From NCBI GenBank assembly GCA_017460765.1, contig JAFUAK010000079.1:1-43403 (forward strand): a stretch of DNA of 43,403 nucleotides. Direction: 5' to 3'. Positions 8,818 to 16,883 of the stretch are shown piece after piece. Both the position numbers and the translations under genes were made by a program. Below the pieces are notes generated by a model. The model did not search any database and was not told the DNA's origin. It saw only the letters and a list, made by a program, of their open reading frames with translations. Positions within the stretch are counted from its first letter, which is position 1. Each line of letters opens with the position of its first letter. The stretch is from Prevotella sp. (lineage in GTDB: Bacteria; Bacteroidota; Bacteroidia; Bacteroidales; Bacteroidaceae).

Positions 8818-10467
8818 TTATCTGACACCTCCGCCGAAGCCTCCGCCGGAGAAGCCTCCGCCTCCACCCCATGACGAATGTCCGCCATGGCCTGAGGCAC
8901 GGGCCTCGCGCTCTGCTTCCCGCTGCGCCTTGCTCATGGCAGCCCGCGTGGTGCTGGAGTGCATCGTCGAGTAGATCGTCGGTAGGGTCATGTCGTCGGC
9001 CATCTGCTGGGCCACCTGATCCATGTTGAAGTACTCGGGGTTGATCTTCTTCATGTCCTTGATCACCTGGTCGGCGATGCCGAAGAGGGTGGCAAAGATC
9101 ATATACTCCTTCCACAGGGAAACCTCCGAGACATGGCGCTCGTCGATCAGCGAGAATTCCTGAAGGTATTTCTTCAAGCCAAACACCTGACGCACGTCCT
9201 CCAGTTCGTTCTTATATTGCGAGATGCTGGTCTTGGTGTGGAGGGTTGTGATAAAAGAGTCGGTGATGCTCTGGTTGTACTTGCTCTTCATGTACGACTT
9301 CAGTTCCTTCGGCTCCAGGATGGTGTCATTGCCGGCGGCCTGCTTGAAGATGTTATGCACCTGCTTCAGCAGTTTGGGCTGACGGTCTTTGTCCTTTAGG
9401 TCGTGGATCACGAAATTCTGAACGAACTGGCCCTTGTCATTCTGGCTCTGCTCAATGGTAATTCCTCCCAAATTGATAAGTTTCAGAATACAGGCGGAGA
9501 GCAGGTTGTTGTAGTCGGTGTTGAAATACTTATAGGCATTCAGCACGTCGTTCACCCGCTGCAGGTTGCCGTTGTAGGGGATATCACGATACCACATCAG
9601 GTCCTTGTTCACCTTCCTGCGCGCGCGCCATACATATATTATTTGGCCCAGCACCAAGAGTACGGGGAAAATGACGAAACCGGCAACCAGTGCGATGAGG
9701 GTCCATGTGTCTTCCTTCGTCCACTCGTCCTCATCCACATAGTCGCTGCCCTCGAAGGCACGGTTCTTCACATCCTCGAAACTGCCGTCCCTGACATCTG
9801 CTGGCTCAAACAGGCCTTTGCTGAAACGGCACATGACAATCATCGCACTACGGCTCTCGAACGGCTCGCTGCTCTCTGCCACGATGGCACCGTCCACCAT
9901 GTTGATGTCGCCGCGATAACGGAAGCCCCAGATACCCGTATTCTCGGCAACCAATCGGGTGGTGTCGGCTGTCTCGATGGTGAGTCTGACGTGCTCGGGC
10001 TGGGGCGACATACCCTGTGCTACGAACATATAGTTGAAACCGTCGGCGTCGCTATAGCCCTTCACCAGTCGTGTGATGGTGTAACGGGTGGTGTAGGTGC
10101 GGCTGCCGTTCTCGCCGAGTCCCCAGCAGAGTTCGTAGCCATCGTGCTTGGTGACGATGCCGCACTTGTTTGTCTTATAGCCGCGACTGCGGTCAATGTC
10201 CCAACTGCCAAGGTACTCGTACGTCTGTCCCGTTTCATCGCTCACCCCGAAGTCGCGCAGTTCACTGCCGTTGAGGTTGCCGATGACGATATAACACTCC
10301 GTCCCTTCTGAGTCGATGTCCATCGTACGGGTCTCAGTGATGCGGGCATCACCGTTTTTCTCCACCACCACCTGGATATTCAGGTCGCGTAGTTGTGGAC
10401 GGGCAAAAACACATGTTGCTGATGCGAGCAGCATCAGCAAAAGGACATTATTTCTTAAATGCTTCAT
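8818..10467 (-). CDS. DUF2207 family membrane protein with glycine-rich tail
   Basis: A 549-residue protein. A signal peptide (VLLLMLLASATCVFA) leads to an extracytoplasmic DUF2207 domain (about 24-235) with the typical opening IQVVVEKNGDARITETR. A membrane segment follows (TLIALVAGFVIFPVLLVLG, about 250-275), then a cytoplasmic region, and a C-terminal tail rich in Gly, Ser and Trp (SSWGGGGGFSGGGFGGG). Function is unknown; family members often sit beside lemA, as here. The start overlaps the last 20 bases of lemA, so the two form one unit. It meets dinB tail to tail. Confidence 0.82.
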   Translation of the reverse strand: MKHLRNNVLLLMLLASATCVFARPQLRDLNIQVVVEKNGDARITETRTMDIDSEGTECYIVIGNLNGSELRDFGVSDETGQTYEYLGSWDIDRSRGYKTNKCGIVTKHDGYELCWGLGENGSRTYTTRYTITRLVKGYSDADGFNYMFVAQGMSPQPEHVRLTIETADTTRLVAENTGIWGFRYRGDINMVDGAIVAESSEPFESRSAMIVMCRFSKGLFEPADVRDGSFEDVKNRAFEGSDYVDEDEWTKEDTWTLIALVAGFVIFPVLLVLGQIIYVWRARRKVNKDLMWYRDIPYNGNLQRVNDVLNAYKYFNTDYNNLLSACILKLINLGGITIEQSQNDKGQFVQNFVIHDLKDKDRQPKLLKQVHNIFKQAAGNDTILEPKELKSYMKSKYNQSITDSFITTLHTKTSISQYKNELEDVRQVFGLKKYLQEFSLIDERHVSEVSLWKEYMIFATLFGIADQVIKDMKKINPEYFNMDQVAQQMADDMTLPTIYSTMHSSTTRAAMSKAQREAEREARASGHGGHSSWGGGGGFSGGGFGGGVR

Positions 10468-11011
10468 CGAGGTTCGGATAACTCTTCTTTTGTTCTTCGT
10501 CTACCTTCAGGTAGTCCTTCAGGTCGAAATGCAGCATGGAGGCCACGATGCTTGACGGCCATTGGCGCACCATACGGTTCATCTTCGTAGCGGTGTCGTT
10601 GTAGATCATACGCGACATGCGCACGTTTTCCTCATACTCTTTGATGCCACTCTGAGTCTCCTTGAATAAGTCGTTGGCCTTGAGGTCGGGGTAAGCCTCG
10701 CCGATAGCAATCAGACGTCCCATAACTTGCTGAAGGGCGCCCTGCTGTTCGTTGACAGCAGCAGGTGTGTTCACATTCTCCCCACGGCGCTGCTGAATGA
10801 CCTGGATTAGCGTCTCCGACTCGTGCTTGGAATACTGGGCAGCCATCTTGGCAAGTGCCAGTACAGCATCCCAACGGGAGTTCAACTGAACCTCAATCTG
10901 GCTCAGGGCATTCTTACACAATTCATCAAGATTTACCAACGAGCGCTGGGTTGAGATGAAATAACCAATGACGATTACCGCCAATACGATAACAACTAAT
11001 ACGATACTCAT
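10448..11011 (-). CDS. lemA: LemA family protein
   Basis: A 187-residue protein with one N-terminal membrane helix (SIVLVVIVLAVIVIGYFIS) and a long helical domain outside it. NLDELCKNALSQIEVQLNSR and YPDLKAN are LemA family signatures. Function is poorly understood; the family has been linked to envelope stress and to partner membrane proteins. It is the first gene of a two-gene unit with the DUF2207 protein and has its own promoter 28 bases upstream. Confidence 0.9.
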   Translation of the reverse strand: MSIVLVVIVLAVIVIGYFISTQRSLVNLDELCKNALSQIEVQLNSRWDAVLALAKMAAQYSKHESETLIQVIQQRRGENVNTPAAVNEQQGALQQVMGRLIAIGEAYPDLKANDLFKETQSGIKEYEENVRMSRMIYNDTATKMNRMVRQWPSSIVASMLHFDLKDYLKVDEEQKKSYPNLDEAFKK

Positions 11012-11039
11012 AATTTTAATAAGTTAATGGTTTTGGCGA

Positions 11040-11047
11040 CAAAGTTA
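11040..11047 (-). promoter_or_regulatory. Promoter -7 element for lemA
   Basis: The minus strand reads TAACTTTG, matching TAnnTTTG, 28 bases before the lemA ATG. Confidence 0.6.
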
Positions 11048-11140
11048 CAAATTTTTTGTGAAAAGCGGATAGTTTTTAGTTTTATTATCATTTTATGTTT
11101 TTTTTAGATATGAAATGTATGTTGTATTATGGAAATTTTG

Positions 11141-11148
11141 TACCTTTG
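11141..11148 (+). promoter_or_regulatory. Promoter -7 element for nrdDG
   Basis: The plus strand reads TACCTTTG. It implies a leader of about 110 bases before nrdD. The nearest upstream TTG (11122-11124) is slightly too close, so activation may matter. Confidence 0.6.
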
Positions 11149-11155
11149 TCGCCGA

Positions 11156-11224
11156 TTCGGGTTTTCCAAAACGGACAACTTTTTCGAACCCGAAAACAAA
11201 AAAGTTTTCCAAAATGGACAACTT
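11156..11224 (+). promoter_or_regulatory. nrdD leader with 21-base direct repeat and hairpin
   Basis: Two copies of GTTTTCCAAAACGGACAACTT differ at one base (11161-11181 and 11204-11224) and start 43 bases apart. TTCGGGTT (11156-11163) can pair with AACCCGAA (11187-11194) around the first copy. All of this lies downstream of the promoter, in the untranslated leader of nrdD. It may be an operator pair or an RNA switch between alternative structures. It does not resemble the NrdR box. Confidence 0.5.
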
Positions 11225-11263
11225 CGGCCTAAGGCAAGCGCATAAACATTAACAAACAATACA

Positions 11264-13360
11264 ATGGAAATTAAAAACTTTACCATCACAAAACGAGACG
11301 GATCGAAAGACCAGTTCTCCCTCGACAAGATCATGAATGCCATCGTCAAGGCATTCGACAGCGTGGATTGTCCCGCAGACTTGGGGACGATCTCCAAAAT
11401 CCTCAGCCATCTGGATATCCACGATGATATCACGGTGGAAAATATTCAGAATCAGGTAGAAGAAGCCCTGATGCGCGAGGGCTTTTTCAAAGTTGCCAAG
11501 TCGTTCATTCTCTATCGTCAGCAACACACGGAGGACCGTGAGACTTTGGAGAAGATGAATTTCCTTTCAGAGTACATGGAGTCAATGAATGCTGCCACGG
11601 GATCCAAGTATGACGCCAATGCCAATGTGGAGCACAAGAATATCGCCACACTTATTGGTGAATTGCCGAAGTCTAACTTTATCCGTTTGAATCGCCGCCT
11701 GCTTACTGATCGTATCAAAAAAATGTATGGTAAAGGACTGGCAGATGAATATATTGACAAACTGACTCATCATTTTATCTATAAGAACGACGAGACATCG
11801 CTGGCCAATTATTGTGCTTCTATCACAATGTATCCTTGGTTGATAGGTGGTACGGTGGCTATCGGCGGTAATTCGACGGCCCCAACGAACCTCAAATCGT
11901 TTGCTGGAGGTTTCGTGAATATGGTGTTCATGGTCAGTTCGATGCTGAGCGGTGCCTGTGCCACCCCTGAATTCCTGATGTATATGAACTATTTCATCGG
12001 CAAAGAGTACGGAACAGATTACTGGCAGCATCCCGAGCAGCAGGCAGATCTTAGCCTGAAGAAACGTACCATCGACAAAGTGATCACCGACTACTTCGAG
12101 CAGATTGTCTATACGCTGAATCAGCCAACAGGTGCCCGTAACTATCAGGCTGTGTTCTGGAACATCGCCTATTACGATAAGTACTATTTCGAGAGCATTT
12201 TCGGTGACTTCTACTTCCCCGACGGCTCCAAGCCAGATTGGGACGGCCTCTCCTGGTTGCAGAAGCGCTTCATGAAATGGTTTAATAAGGAACGCACGAA
12301 GACACTGCTGACCTTCCCTGTGGAGACCATGGCCCTGCTGACTGATGAGAATGGTGACTGCCGTGACAAGGAGTGGGGCGAGTTCACCGCCGAGATGTAT
12401 AGCGAGGGACACTCATTCTTCACTTATATGAGCAACAACGCAGACTCTCTGAGTTCTTGCTGCCGTCTGCGCAATGAGATTACAGACAACGGTTTTAGTT
12501 ATACGCTCGGCGCGGGTGGTGTCTCGACAGGCTCGAAGTCGGTGCTCACCATTAACCTGAACCGTTGTATCCAGTTTGCTGTGAACCACGAACTCGATTA
12601 TCTTGACTATCTGGGCTCGATCATCGACCTCTGCCACAAGGTGCAGTTGGCTTATAATGAGAACCTGAAGGAACTGCAGGCTCACGGCATGCTGCCGCTC
12701 TTCGATGCCGGTTACATCAACATTGGCCGTCAGTATCTCACCATCGGTATTAACGGACTTGTGGAGGCTGCAGAGTTCATGGGTCTGAAGATTACACCTA
12801 ACGACGACTATAAGAAGTTTGTGCAGGGTATCCTTGGACTGATCGAGAAGTACAACAAACAGTACCGTTCGAAGGATGTGATGTTCAACTGCGAGATGAT
12901 TCCCGCTGAGAACGTAGGTGTGAAGCATGCCAAGTGGGATCGCGAGGATGGCTACTTCGTGCCCCGTGACTGCTACAACAGTTATTTCTATGTGGTCGAG
13001 GATGATTCTCTGAGCGTCATCGACAAGTTCAAACTCCATGGTGCACCCTATATTGAGCACCTCACGGGTGGTTCTGCCCTTCACATGAACCTTGAGGAGC
13101 ACCTCTCTAAGCAGCAGTATATGCACCTGCTGAAAGTGGCTGCTCAGGAAGGTTGTAACTACTTTACCTTCAACATCCCCAATACCGTCTGCAACGACTG
13201 TGGTCATATCGACAAGCGTTATCTGAAGGAGTGCCCGCACTGTCATTCGAAGAACATCGATTACATGACTCGTATTATCGGTTACTTGAAGCGCGTTTCC
13301 AATTTCTCACAGCCACGTCAGGAGGAGGCCGCACGCCGCTACTACGCCCTGGCAGACTAA
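11264..13360 (+). CDS. nrdD: Anaerobic ribonucleoside-triphosphate reductase (class III)
   Basis: A 698-residue glycyl-radical enzyme that makes deoxyribonucleotides without oxygen. The N-terminal ATP-cone begins NFTITKRDGSKDQFSLDKI (residues 5-90). The catalytic barrel follows, and the C-terminus has the zinc site Cys643, Cys646, Cys657 and Cys660 (CNDCGH...CPHCH) and the radical loop RIIGYLKR with Gly673. Length is usual for the family. nrdG follows after three bases. It has an unusually repetitive leader and is consistent with a strict anaerobe. Confidence 0.96.
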   Translation: MEIKNFTITKRDGSKDQFSLDKIMNAIVKAFDSVDCPADLGTISKILSHLDIHDDITVENIQNQVEEALMREGFFKVAKSFILYRQQHTEDRETLEKMNFLSEYMESMNAATGSKYDANANVEHKNIATLIGELPKSNFIRLNRRLLTDRIKKMYGKGLADEYIDKLTHHFIYKNDETSLANYCASITMYPWLIGGTVAIGGNSTAPTNLKSFAGGFVNMVFMVSSMLSGACATPEFLMYMNYFIGKEYGTDYWQHPEQQADLSLKKRTIDKVITDYFEQIVYTLNQPTGARNYQAVFWNIAYYDKYYFESIFGDFYFPDGSKPDWDGLSWLQKRFMKWFNKERTKTLLTFPVETMALLTDENGDCRDKEWGEFTAEMYSEGHSFFTYMSNNADSLSSCCRLRNEITDNGFSYTLGAGGVSTGSKSVLTINLNRCIQFAVNHELDYLDYLGSIIDLCHKVQLAYNENLKELQAHGMLPLFDAGYINIGRQYLTIGINGLVEAAEFMGLKITPNDDYKKFVQGILGLIEKYNKQYRSKDVMFNCEMIPAENVGVKHAKWDREDGYFVPRDCYNSYFYVVEDDSLSVIDKFKLHGAPYIEHLTGGSALHMNLEEHLSKQQYMHLLKVAAQEGCNYFTFNIPNTVCNDCGHIDKRYLKECPHCHSKNIDYMTRIIGYLKRVSNFSQPRQEEAARRYYALAD

Positions 13361-13363
13361 GCG

Positions 13364-13831
13364 ATGCTGAAGTACGTCAACACAGGAATCGTATTTCAGG
13401 AGATACCCGACGAAGTGACACTGGCAATTAATATTTCTAATTGCCCGTGTCACTGTCCAGGGTGTCACAGCCATTATCTTTGGGAGGACATAGGCCTGCC
13501 GCTGGATACCGATGCCATCGATGCCTTTGTTGCGAAATACGGCGACGATATCACCTGCATTTCCTTCATGGGGGGCGACGGTGACCCCAAGGGCATCAAC
13601 CTGCTGGCGCAGTATATCCATGAGAAACACCCGCAGTTCAAGGTGGCCTGGTACAGTGGAAAAACCGTGATTTCATCGGCCATCAATAGACAGGACTTCG
13701 ACTATATCAAGATAGGACCATTCATTAAGCATCTCGGTCCCTTGAAGAAGCCCACTACTAATCAGCGCCTCTATCGCCAGAATGAGCAAGGGGAGTTTGA
13801 GGACATCACCGCCCGTTTCTGGAAGAAATAA
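13364..13831 (+). CDS. nrdG: Anaerobic ribonucleotide reductase activating protein
   Basis: A 155-residue radical SAM protein. CPCHCPGC holds the CxxxCxxC cluster ligands (Cys27, Cys31, Cys34) that bind a 4Fe-4S cluster and SAM. SFMGGDGDP is the SAM-contacting glycine motif. It generates the glycyl radical on NrdD. It starts three bases after nrdD, so the two are cotranscribed and very likely coupled. Confidence 0.95.
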   Translation: MLKYVNTGIVFQEIPDEVTLAINISNCPCHCPGCHSHYLWEDIGLPLDTDAIDAFVAKYGDDITCISFMGGDGDPKGINLLAQYIHEKHPQFKVAWYSGKTVISSAINRQDFDYIKIGPFIKHLGPLKKPTTNQRLYRQNEQGEFEDITARFWKK

Positions 13832-13865
13832 GAACCACAATTACTAACTAAAACGCAATAGCAAT

Positions 13866-15869
13866 ATGAGAACGAAGATGTTGATTCTGTCCTGTCTGAT
13901 GGCAATGGCCGCCACAGCGGGGAACTATGAAGTGTGTTCACCCAATGGCAAGGTGCAAGTGACGGTGAATACCGATGAAACCGTGAAATGGTCGATCAAC
14001 TACGATGGTCGCCAAGTGCTCCTGCCCTCGGAGATCAATGTCAAGATCCAACAGGGAAAGAAGACGCTGGACCTTGGCAAAGTGGGAAAGATATCCAAGA
14101 ACAGTGTCAACAGTAGTTTCAAGAATCCCTTCTATAAGAAACTGACCATCGCCGACGAGTACGGGCAATTATTGCTCTTTACGACTCAGAAATTCACCAT
14201 TGAGGTGCGTGTCTACAATGACGGAGCCGCCTATCGTTTGATCAGTACCACCAAGAAACCAATCTGTATTGTCGATGAAATCGCGGAATTCAGTTTCGGC
14301 GATGACTATCAGGCTTTCATCCCATACGTGAATGACAATCGTGGCGGGGAACGCTATTGTTACTCCTTTGAGTCCTATTACGACGAGCAACCGTTGTCAA
14401 AGATGTATCGCGACTCTTTGGCCATCACTCCCTTGGCCGTCTGTCTGCCCGACGGCATGAAGGCCATCGTGATGGATGCCGGTGTGGAGAATTATCCAGG
14501 GATGTTCTTGAAGAAGGTTGATGGAAATACACTGCAAGCAGAGTTCGCACCCTATCCTTTGGAGCAGAAGATCGGAGGCTACGACCGTCTGAACCTTGTT
14601 CCCACTAAAAGGGCTGATTTCATCGGTAAGTTGGACAGCTCACAGGCATTTCCTTGGCGCGCTGTTGTGATTACCGAGAAGGATGGCGATATTCTCAACT
14701 GCGACATGGCCCAACGGCTTGCTCCGGCCTGTCGTATTGCTGACACCTCGTGGATACAGCCAGGCAAGGTGGCCTGGGACTGGTGGAATAACTGCAATAT
14801 TACAGGCGTGGACTTCCCCTCGGGCATGAACACCAATACCTATCTCTATTATATTGACTTTGCAGCGAAGAACAAGATTGAGTATATCATCATCGACGAA
14901 GGTTGGAGCGGCAAGGAGTCGCTGATGGAAGAATTGAATCCCGAGATCGACCTCCCGCGACTTATTGCCTACGGTCAGGAGAAAGGTGTCGGTATCATCC
15001 TCTGGTCTTCCTGGCGTAACCTCATTGGCAGTGATCCTCTCAGCGGAACAGCCTCTACGGATGCTGTGATGCAACACTACGCCGACCTAGGCATCAAGGG
15101 CTTTAAGGTCGACTTCTTCGATCGTGACGACCAGCAGGTTATCGCTTCTGCCTACGAGATTGCTGCCTGTGCCGCCAAGCACCGCCTCTATCTTGACTAC
15201 CATGGTCTGAAACCTTTCGGCATCCAACGCGCTTATCCGAATATCTTCAACTTCGAGGGTGTGAAGGGGCTGGAGAACTCCAAGTGGGAGCCGCGCGTTG
15301 GCAACGGACCGCTGCACAATCAGCCGCGCTATGATGTCACCGCTCCTTATCTCCGTATGCTCGCTGGTCCGATGGACTATACGCCTGGTGCCATGATGAA
15401 TGCCATGAAGGACAACTTCTTCGGCAACAACGACCACCCCATGAGTCAGGGCACACGCGTACATCAGATGGCGATGTACACCACTTTTGAAGCCCCGTTG
15501 CAGATGCTTGCCGACAGTCCGACGAAATACATGCAGAATCAGGAATGTACCGATTTCATTGCTCAGATACCCACTACCTTCGATGAGACTATTGCCCTCG
15601 ACGGACAGTTGGGTGAGTACATCGTTATCGCCCGTCGTAAAGGCAGCGTGTGGTATTTGGCTGCCATGACCGACTGGACACCACATGATCTGACCATTTC
15701 TCTCGATTTCATCGGTGATGGACAGCATACGGCCGACATTTTTGCCGACGGAGTGAATGCCTTGAAGGAGGCAACGGACTATAAGCATACGCTACAGACC
15801 GTCACCAGCAAGGATCGTCTGAACATCCACTTGAGCAGTGGCGGTGGATGGACAGCCATCATCCGATAA
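13866..15869 (+). CDS. Glycoside hydrolase family 97, alpha-galactosidase-like
   Basis: A 667-residue exported protein with a short signal peptide (LILSCLMAMAATAG). It has the three GH97 parts: an N-terminal beta-sandwich (about 20-275), a TIM barrel (about 300-560; KVAWDWWNNCNITG, YIIIDEGWSG, GIKGFKVDFFDRDD) and a C-terminal beta domain. Asp416 in KVDFFDR and Glu470 in KGLENSKW fall where, as I remember it, retaining GH97 alpha-galactosidases keep nucleophile and acid/base, while inverting SusB-type alpha-glucosidases use glutamates instead. I therefore favour alpha-galactosidase. It lies 34 bases after nrdG with no obvious promoter, and its stop is two bases from that of the convergent permease gene. 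Confidence 0.88.
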   Translation: MRTKMLILSCLMAMAATAGNYEVCSPNGKVQVTVNTDETVKWSINYDGRQVLLPSEINVKIQQGKKTLDLGKVGKISKNSVNSSFKNPFYKKLTIADEYGQLLLFTTQKFTIEVRVYNDGAAYRLISTTKKPICIVDEIAEFSFGDDYQAFIPYVNDNRGGERYCYSFESYYDEQPLSKMYRDSLAITPLAVCLPDGMKAIVMDAGVENYPGMFLKKVDGNTLQAEFAPYPLEQKIGGYDRLNLVPTKRADFIGKLDSSQAFPWRAVVITEKDGDILNCDMAQRLAPACRIADTSWIQPGKVAWDWWNNCNITGVDFPSGMNTNTYLYYIDFAAKNKIEYIIIDEGWSGKESLMEELNPEIDLPRLIAYGQEKGVGIILWSSWRNLIGSDPLSGTASTDAVMQHYADLGIKGFKVDFFDRDDQQVIASAYEIAACAAKHRLYLDYHGLKPFGIQRAYPNIFNFEGVKGLENSKWEPRVGNGPLHNQPRYDVTAPYLRMLAGPMDYTPGAMMNAMKDNFFGNNDHPMSQGTRVHQMAMYTTFEAPLQMLADSPTKYMQNQECTDFIAQIPTTFDETIALDGQLGEYIVIARRKGSVWYLAAMTDWTPHDLTISLDFIGDGQHTADIFADGVNALKEATDYKHTLQTVTSKDRLNIHLSSGGGWTAIIR

Positions 15870-15871
15870 AA

Positions 15872-16789
15872 TCAGCCGAGGAAGAACAGGGAGACGCCTA
15901 TCACGGAGATGACGGCTCCCGCCACGGCCTTCCACGTAATCTTCTGGTGGAAGAGCCAGTAGGAAGGCAGGATGATAATGATGGGCGTCATTGCCATCAG
16001 TGTTGAGGCGATGCCAGCCGCGGTATATTGTACGGCCATCAGCGAGAAGCCCACGCCCACGAAGGGGCCGAAGATGGTGGTGGTTGTAGCCACAGCCATG
16101 CCTTTGCGGTCATCCAAGGCTTCCTTGAGTGGTGCCCATCCTTCGCGTACATATAATAAAATAGTGAAGCCAATGACTCCTGCGATACAACGGAAGAAGT
16201 TGGCGCTGAAGGGCACTAGCCAGGCGGGGATGGCCTCCGTCTGGTAGTGGTCCATACCGATCTTGCTCAATACCAGTCCAATACCCTGGCAGAGGGCAGC
16301 CGCAGTGGCGAACAGTACGCCGTTGAGCGGCAGTTTCAGCGAAACTTTATGGTGCTCACCACGACCCAGTACGGAAATCGCAATACCTGCCAGCGTCACC
16401 AGCATGGCTACGATGCTCATGCCGTTCATCTCCTGGCCGAGGGTGACCCATGCCATCATGGCGGCTGCCAGTGGGGCGAGCGTCATGAAGAGTTGTCCGT
16501 AACGCGAGCCGATGATGATATAGCACTGGAACAGACAGTAGTCGCCGATTACGTAACCCACGAGCCCTGAGAGCAGCATCCAGCCATAGGCCTCCGTAGT
16601 ACCGCCCGCAGGCAGGGGAGATCCGGTTACCACCCAGAACATCAGCAGTGAGAAGATGAGGGCCAGCGCCATGCGTAGCACGTTCAGCGTCAGGTTGCCT
16701 AGACGCTTGCTGCCAAACTCACTCAACAGGGCCGTTGCCGTCCATGAGAAAGCCACTCCGATAGAGATAAGTTCGCCTAGATAGTTCAT
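15872..16789 (-). CDS. EamA/DMT family permease
   Basis: A 305-residue inner-membrane protein with ten predicted helices in two EamA repeats (about 5-135 and 155-300). Typical features are GYVIGDYCLFQCYIIIGSRY in the first half and ALIFSLLMFW and IILPSYWLFHQKITWKAVAG near the repeat ends. DMT-family members export or import small metabolites or amino acids; no substrate can be assigned. A promoter box ends nine bases before the ATG, so the leader is very short. It converges with GH97 and diverges from the mechanosensitive channel gene. Confidence 0.85.
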   Translation of the reverse strand: MNYLGELISIGVAFSWTATALLSEFGSKRLGNLTLNVLRMALALIFSLLMFWVVTGSPLPAGGTTEAYGWMLLSGLVGYVIGDYCLFQCYIIIGSRYGQLFMTLAPLAAAMMAWVTLGQEMNGMSIVAMLVTLAGIAISVLGRGEHHKVSLKLPLNGVLFATAAALCQGIGLVLSKIGMDHYQTEAIPAWLVPFSANFFRCIAGVIGFTILLYVREGWAPLKEALDDRKGMAVATTTTIFGPFVGVGFSLMAVQYTAAGIASTLMAMTPIIIILPSYWLFHQKITWKAVAGAVISVIGVSLFFLG

Positions 16790-16797
16790 TTCGGCTG

Positions 16798-16805
16798 CAA
16801 AATTA
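16798..16805 (-). promoter_or_regulatory. Promoter -7 element for the EamA permease
   Basis: The minus strand reads TAATTTTG eight bases before the ATG. Confidence 0.55.
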
Positions 16806-16810
16806 CAAAA

Positions 16811-16840
16811 TAATTCATAATTAGCAATTCATAATTCACA
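16811..16840. repeat. AATTCATAATT-type simple repeat between divergent genes
   Basis: Two copies of AATTCATAATT (from 16812 and from 16826) follow each other, the second running into CACA. The same word family (AATGCACAATT) occurs inside the kinase gene at 31298-31342. Confidence 0.5.
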
Positions 16841-16849
16841 AATATTTGC

Positions 16850-16857
16850 TATCTTTG
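16850..16857 (+). promoter_or_regulatory. Promoter -7 element for the MscS-type channel gene
   Basis: The plus strand reads TATCTTTG 26 bases before the ATG at 16884. Confidence 0.6.
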
Positions 16858-16883
16858 TAGCCGAATAACTATACTGACCTGAC

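Noticed and set aside
11149..11263. NrdR boxes before nrdD
   Set aside because: The repeats do not match the palindromic NrdR consensus and lie downstream of the promoter.
12413..13246. 277-codon minus-strand open frame inside nrdD
   Set aside because: Antisense shadow of the glycyl-radical enzyme, no homology seen.
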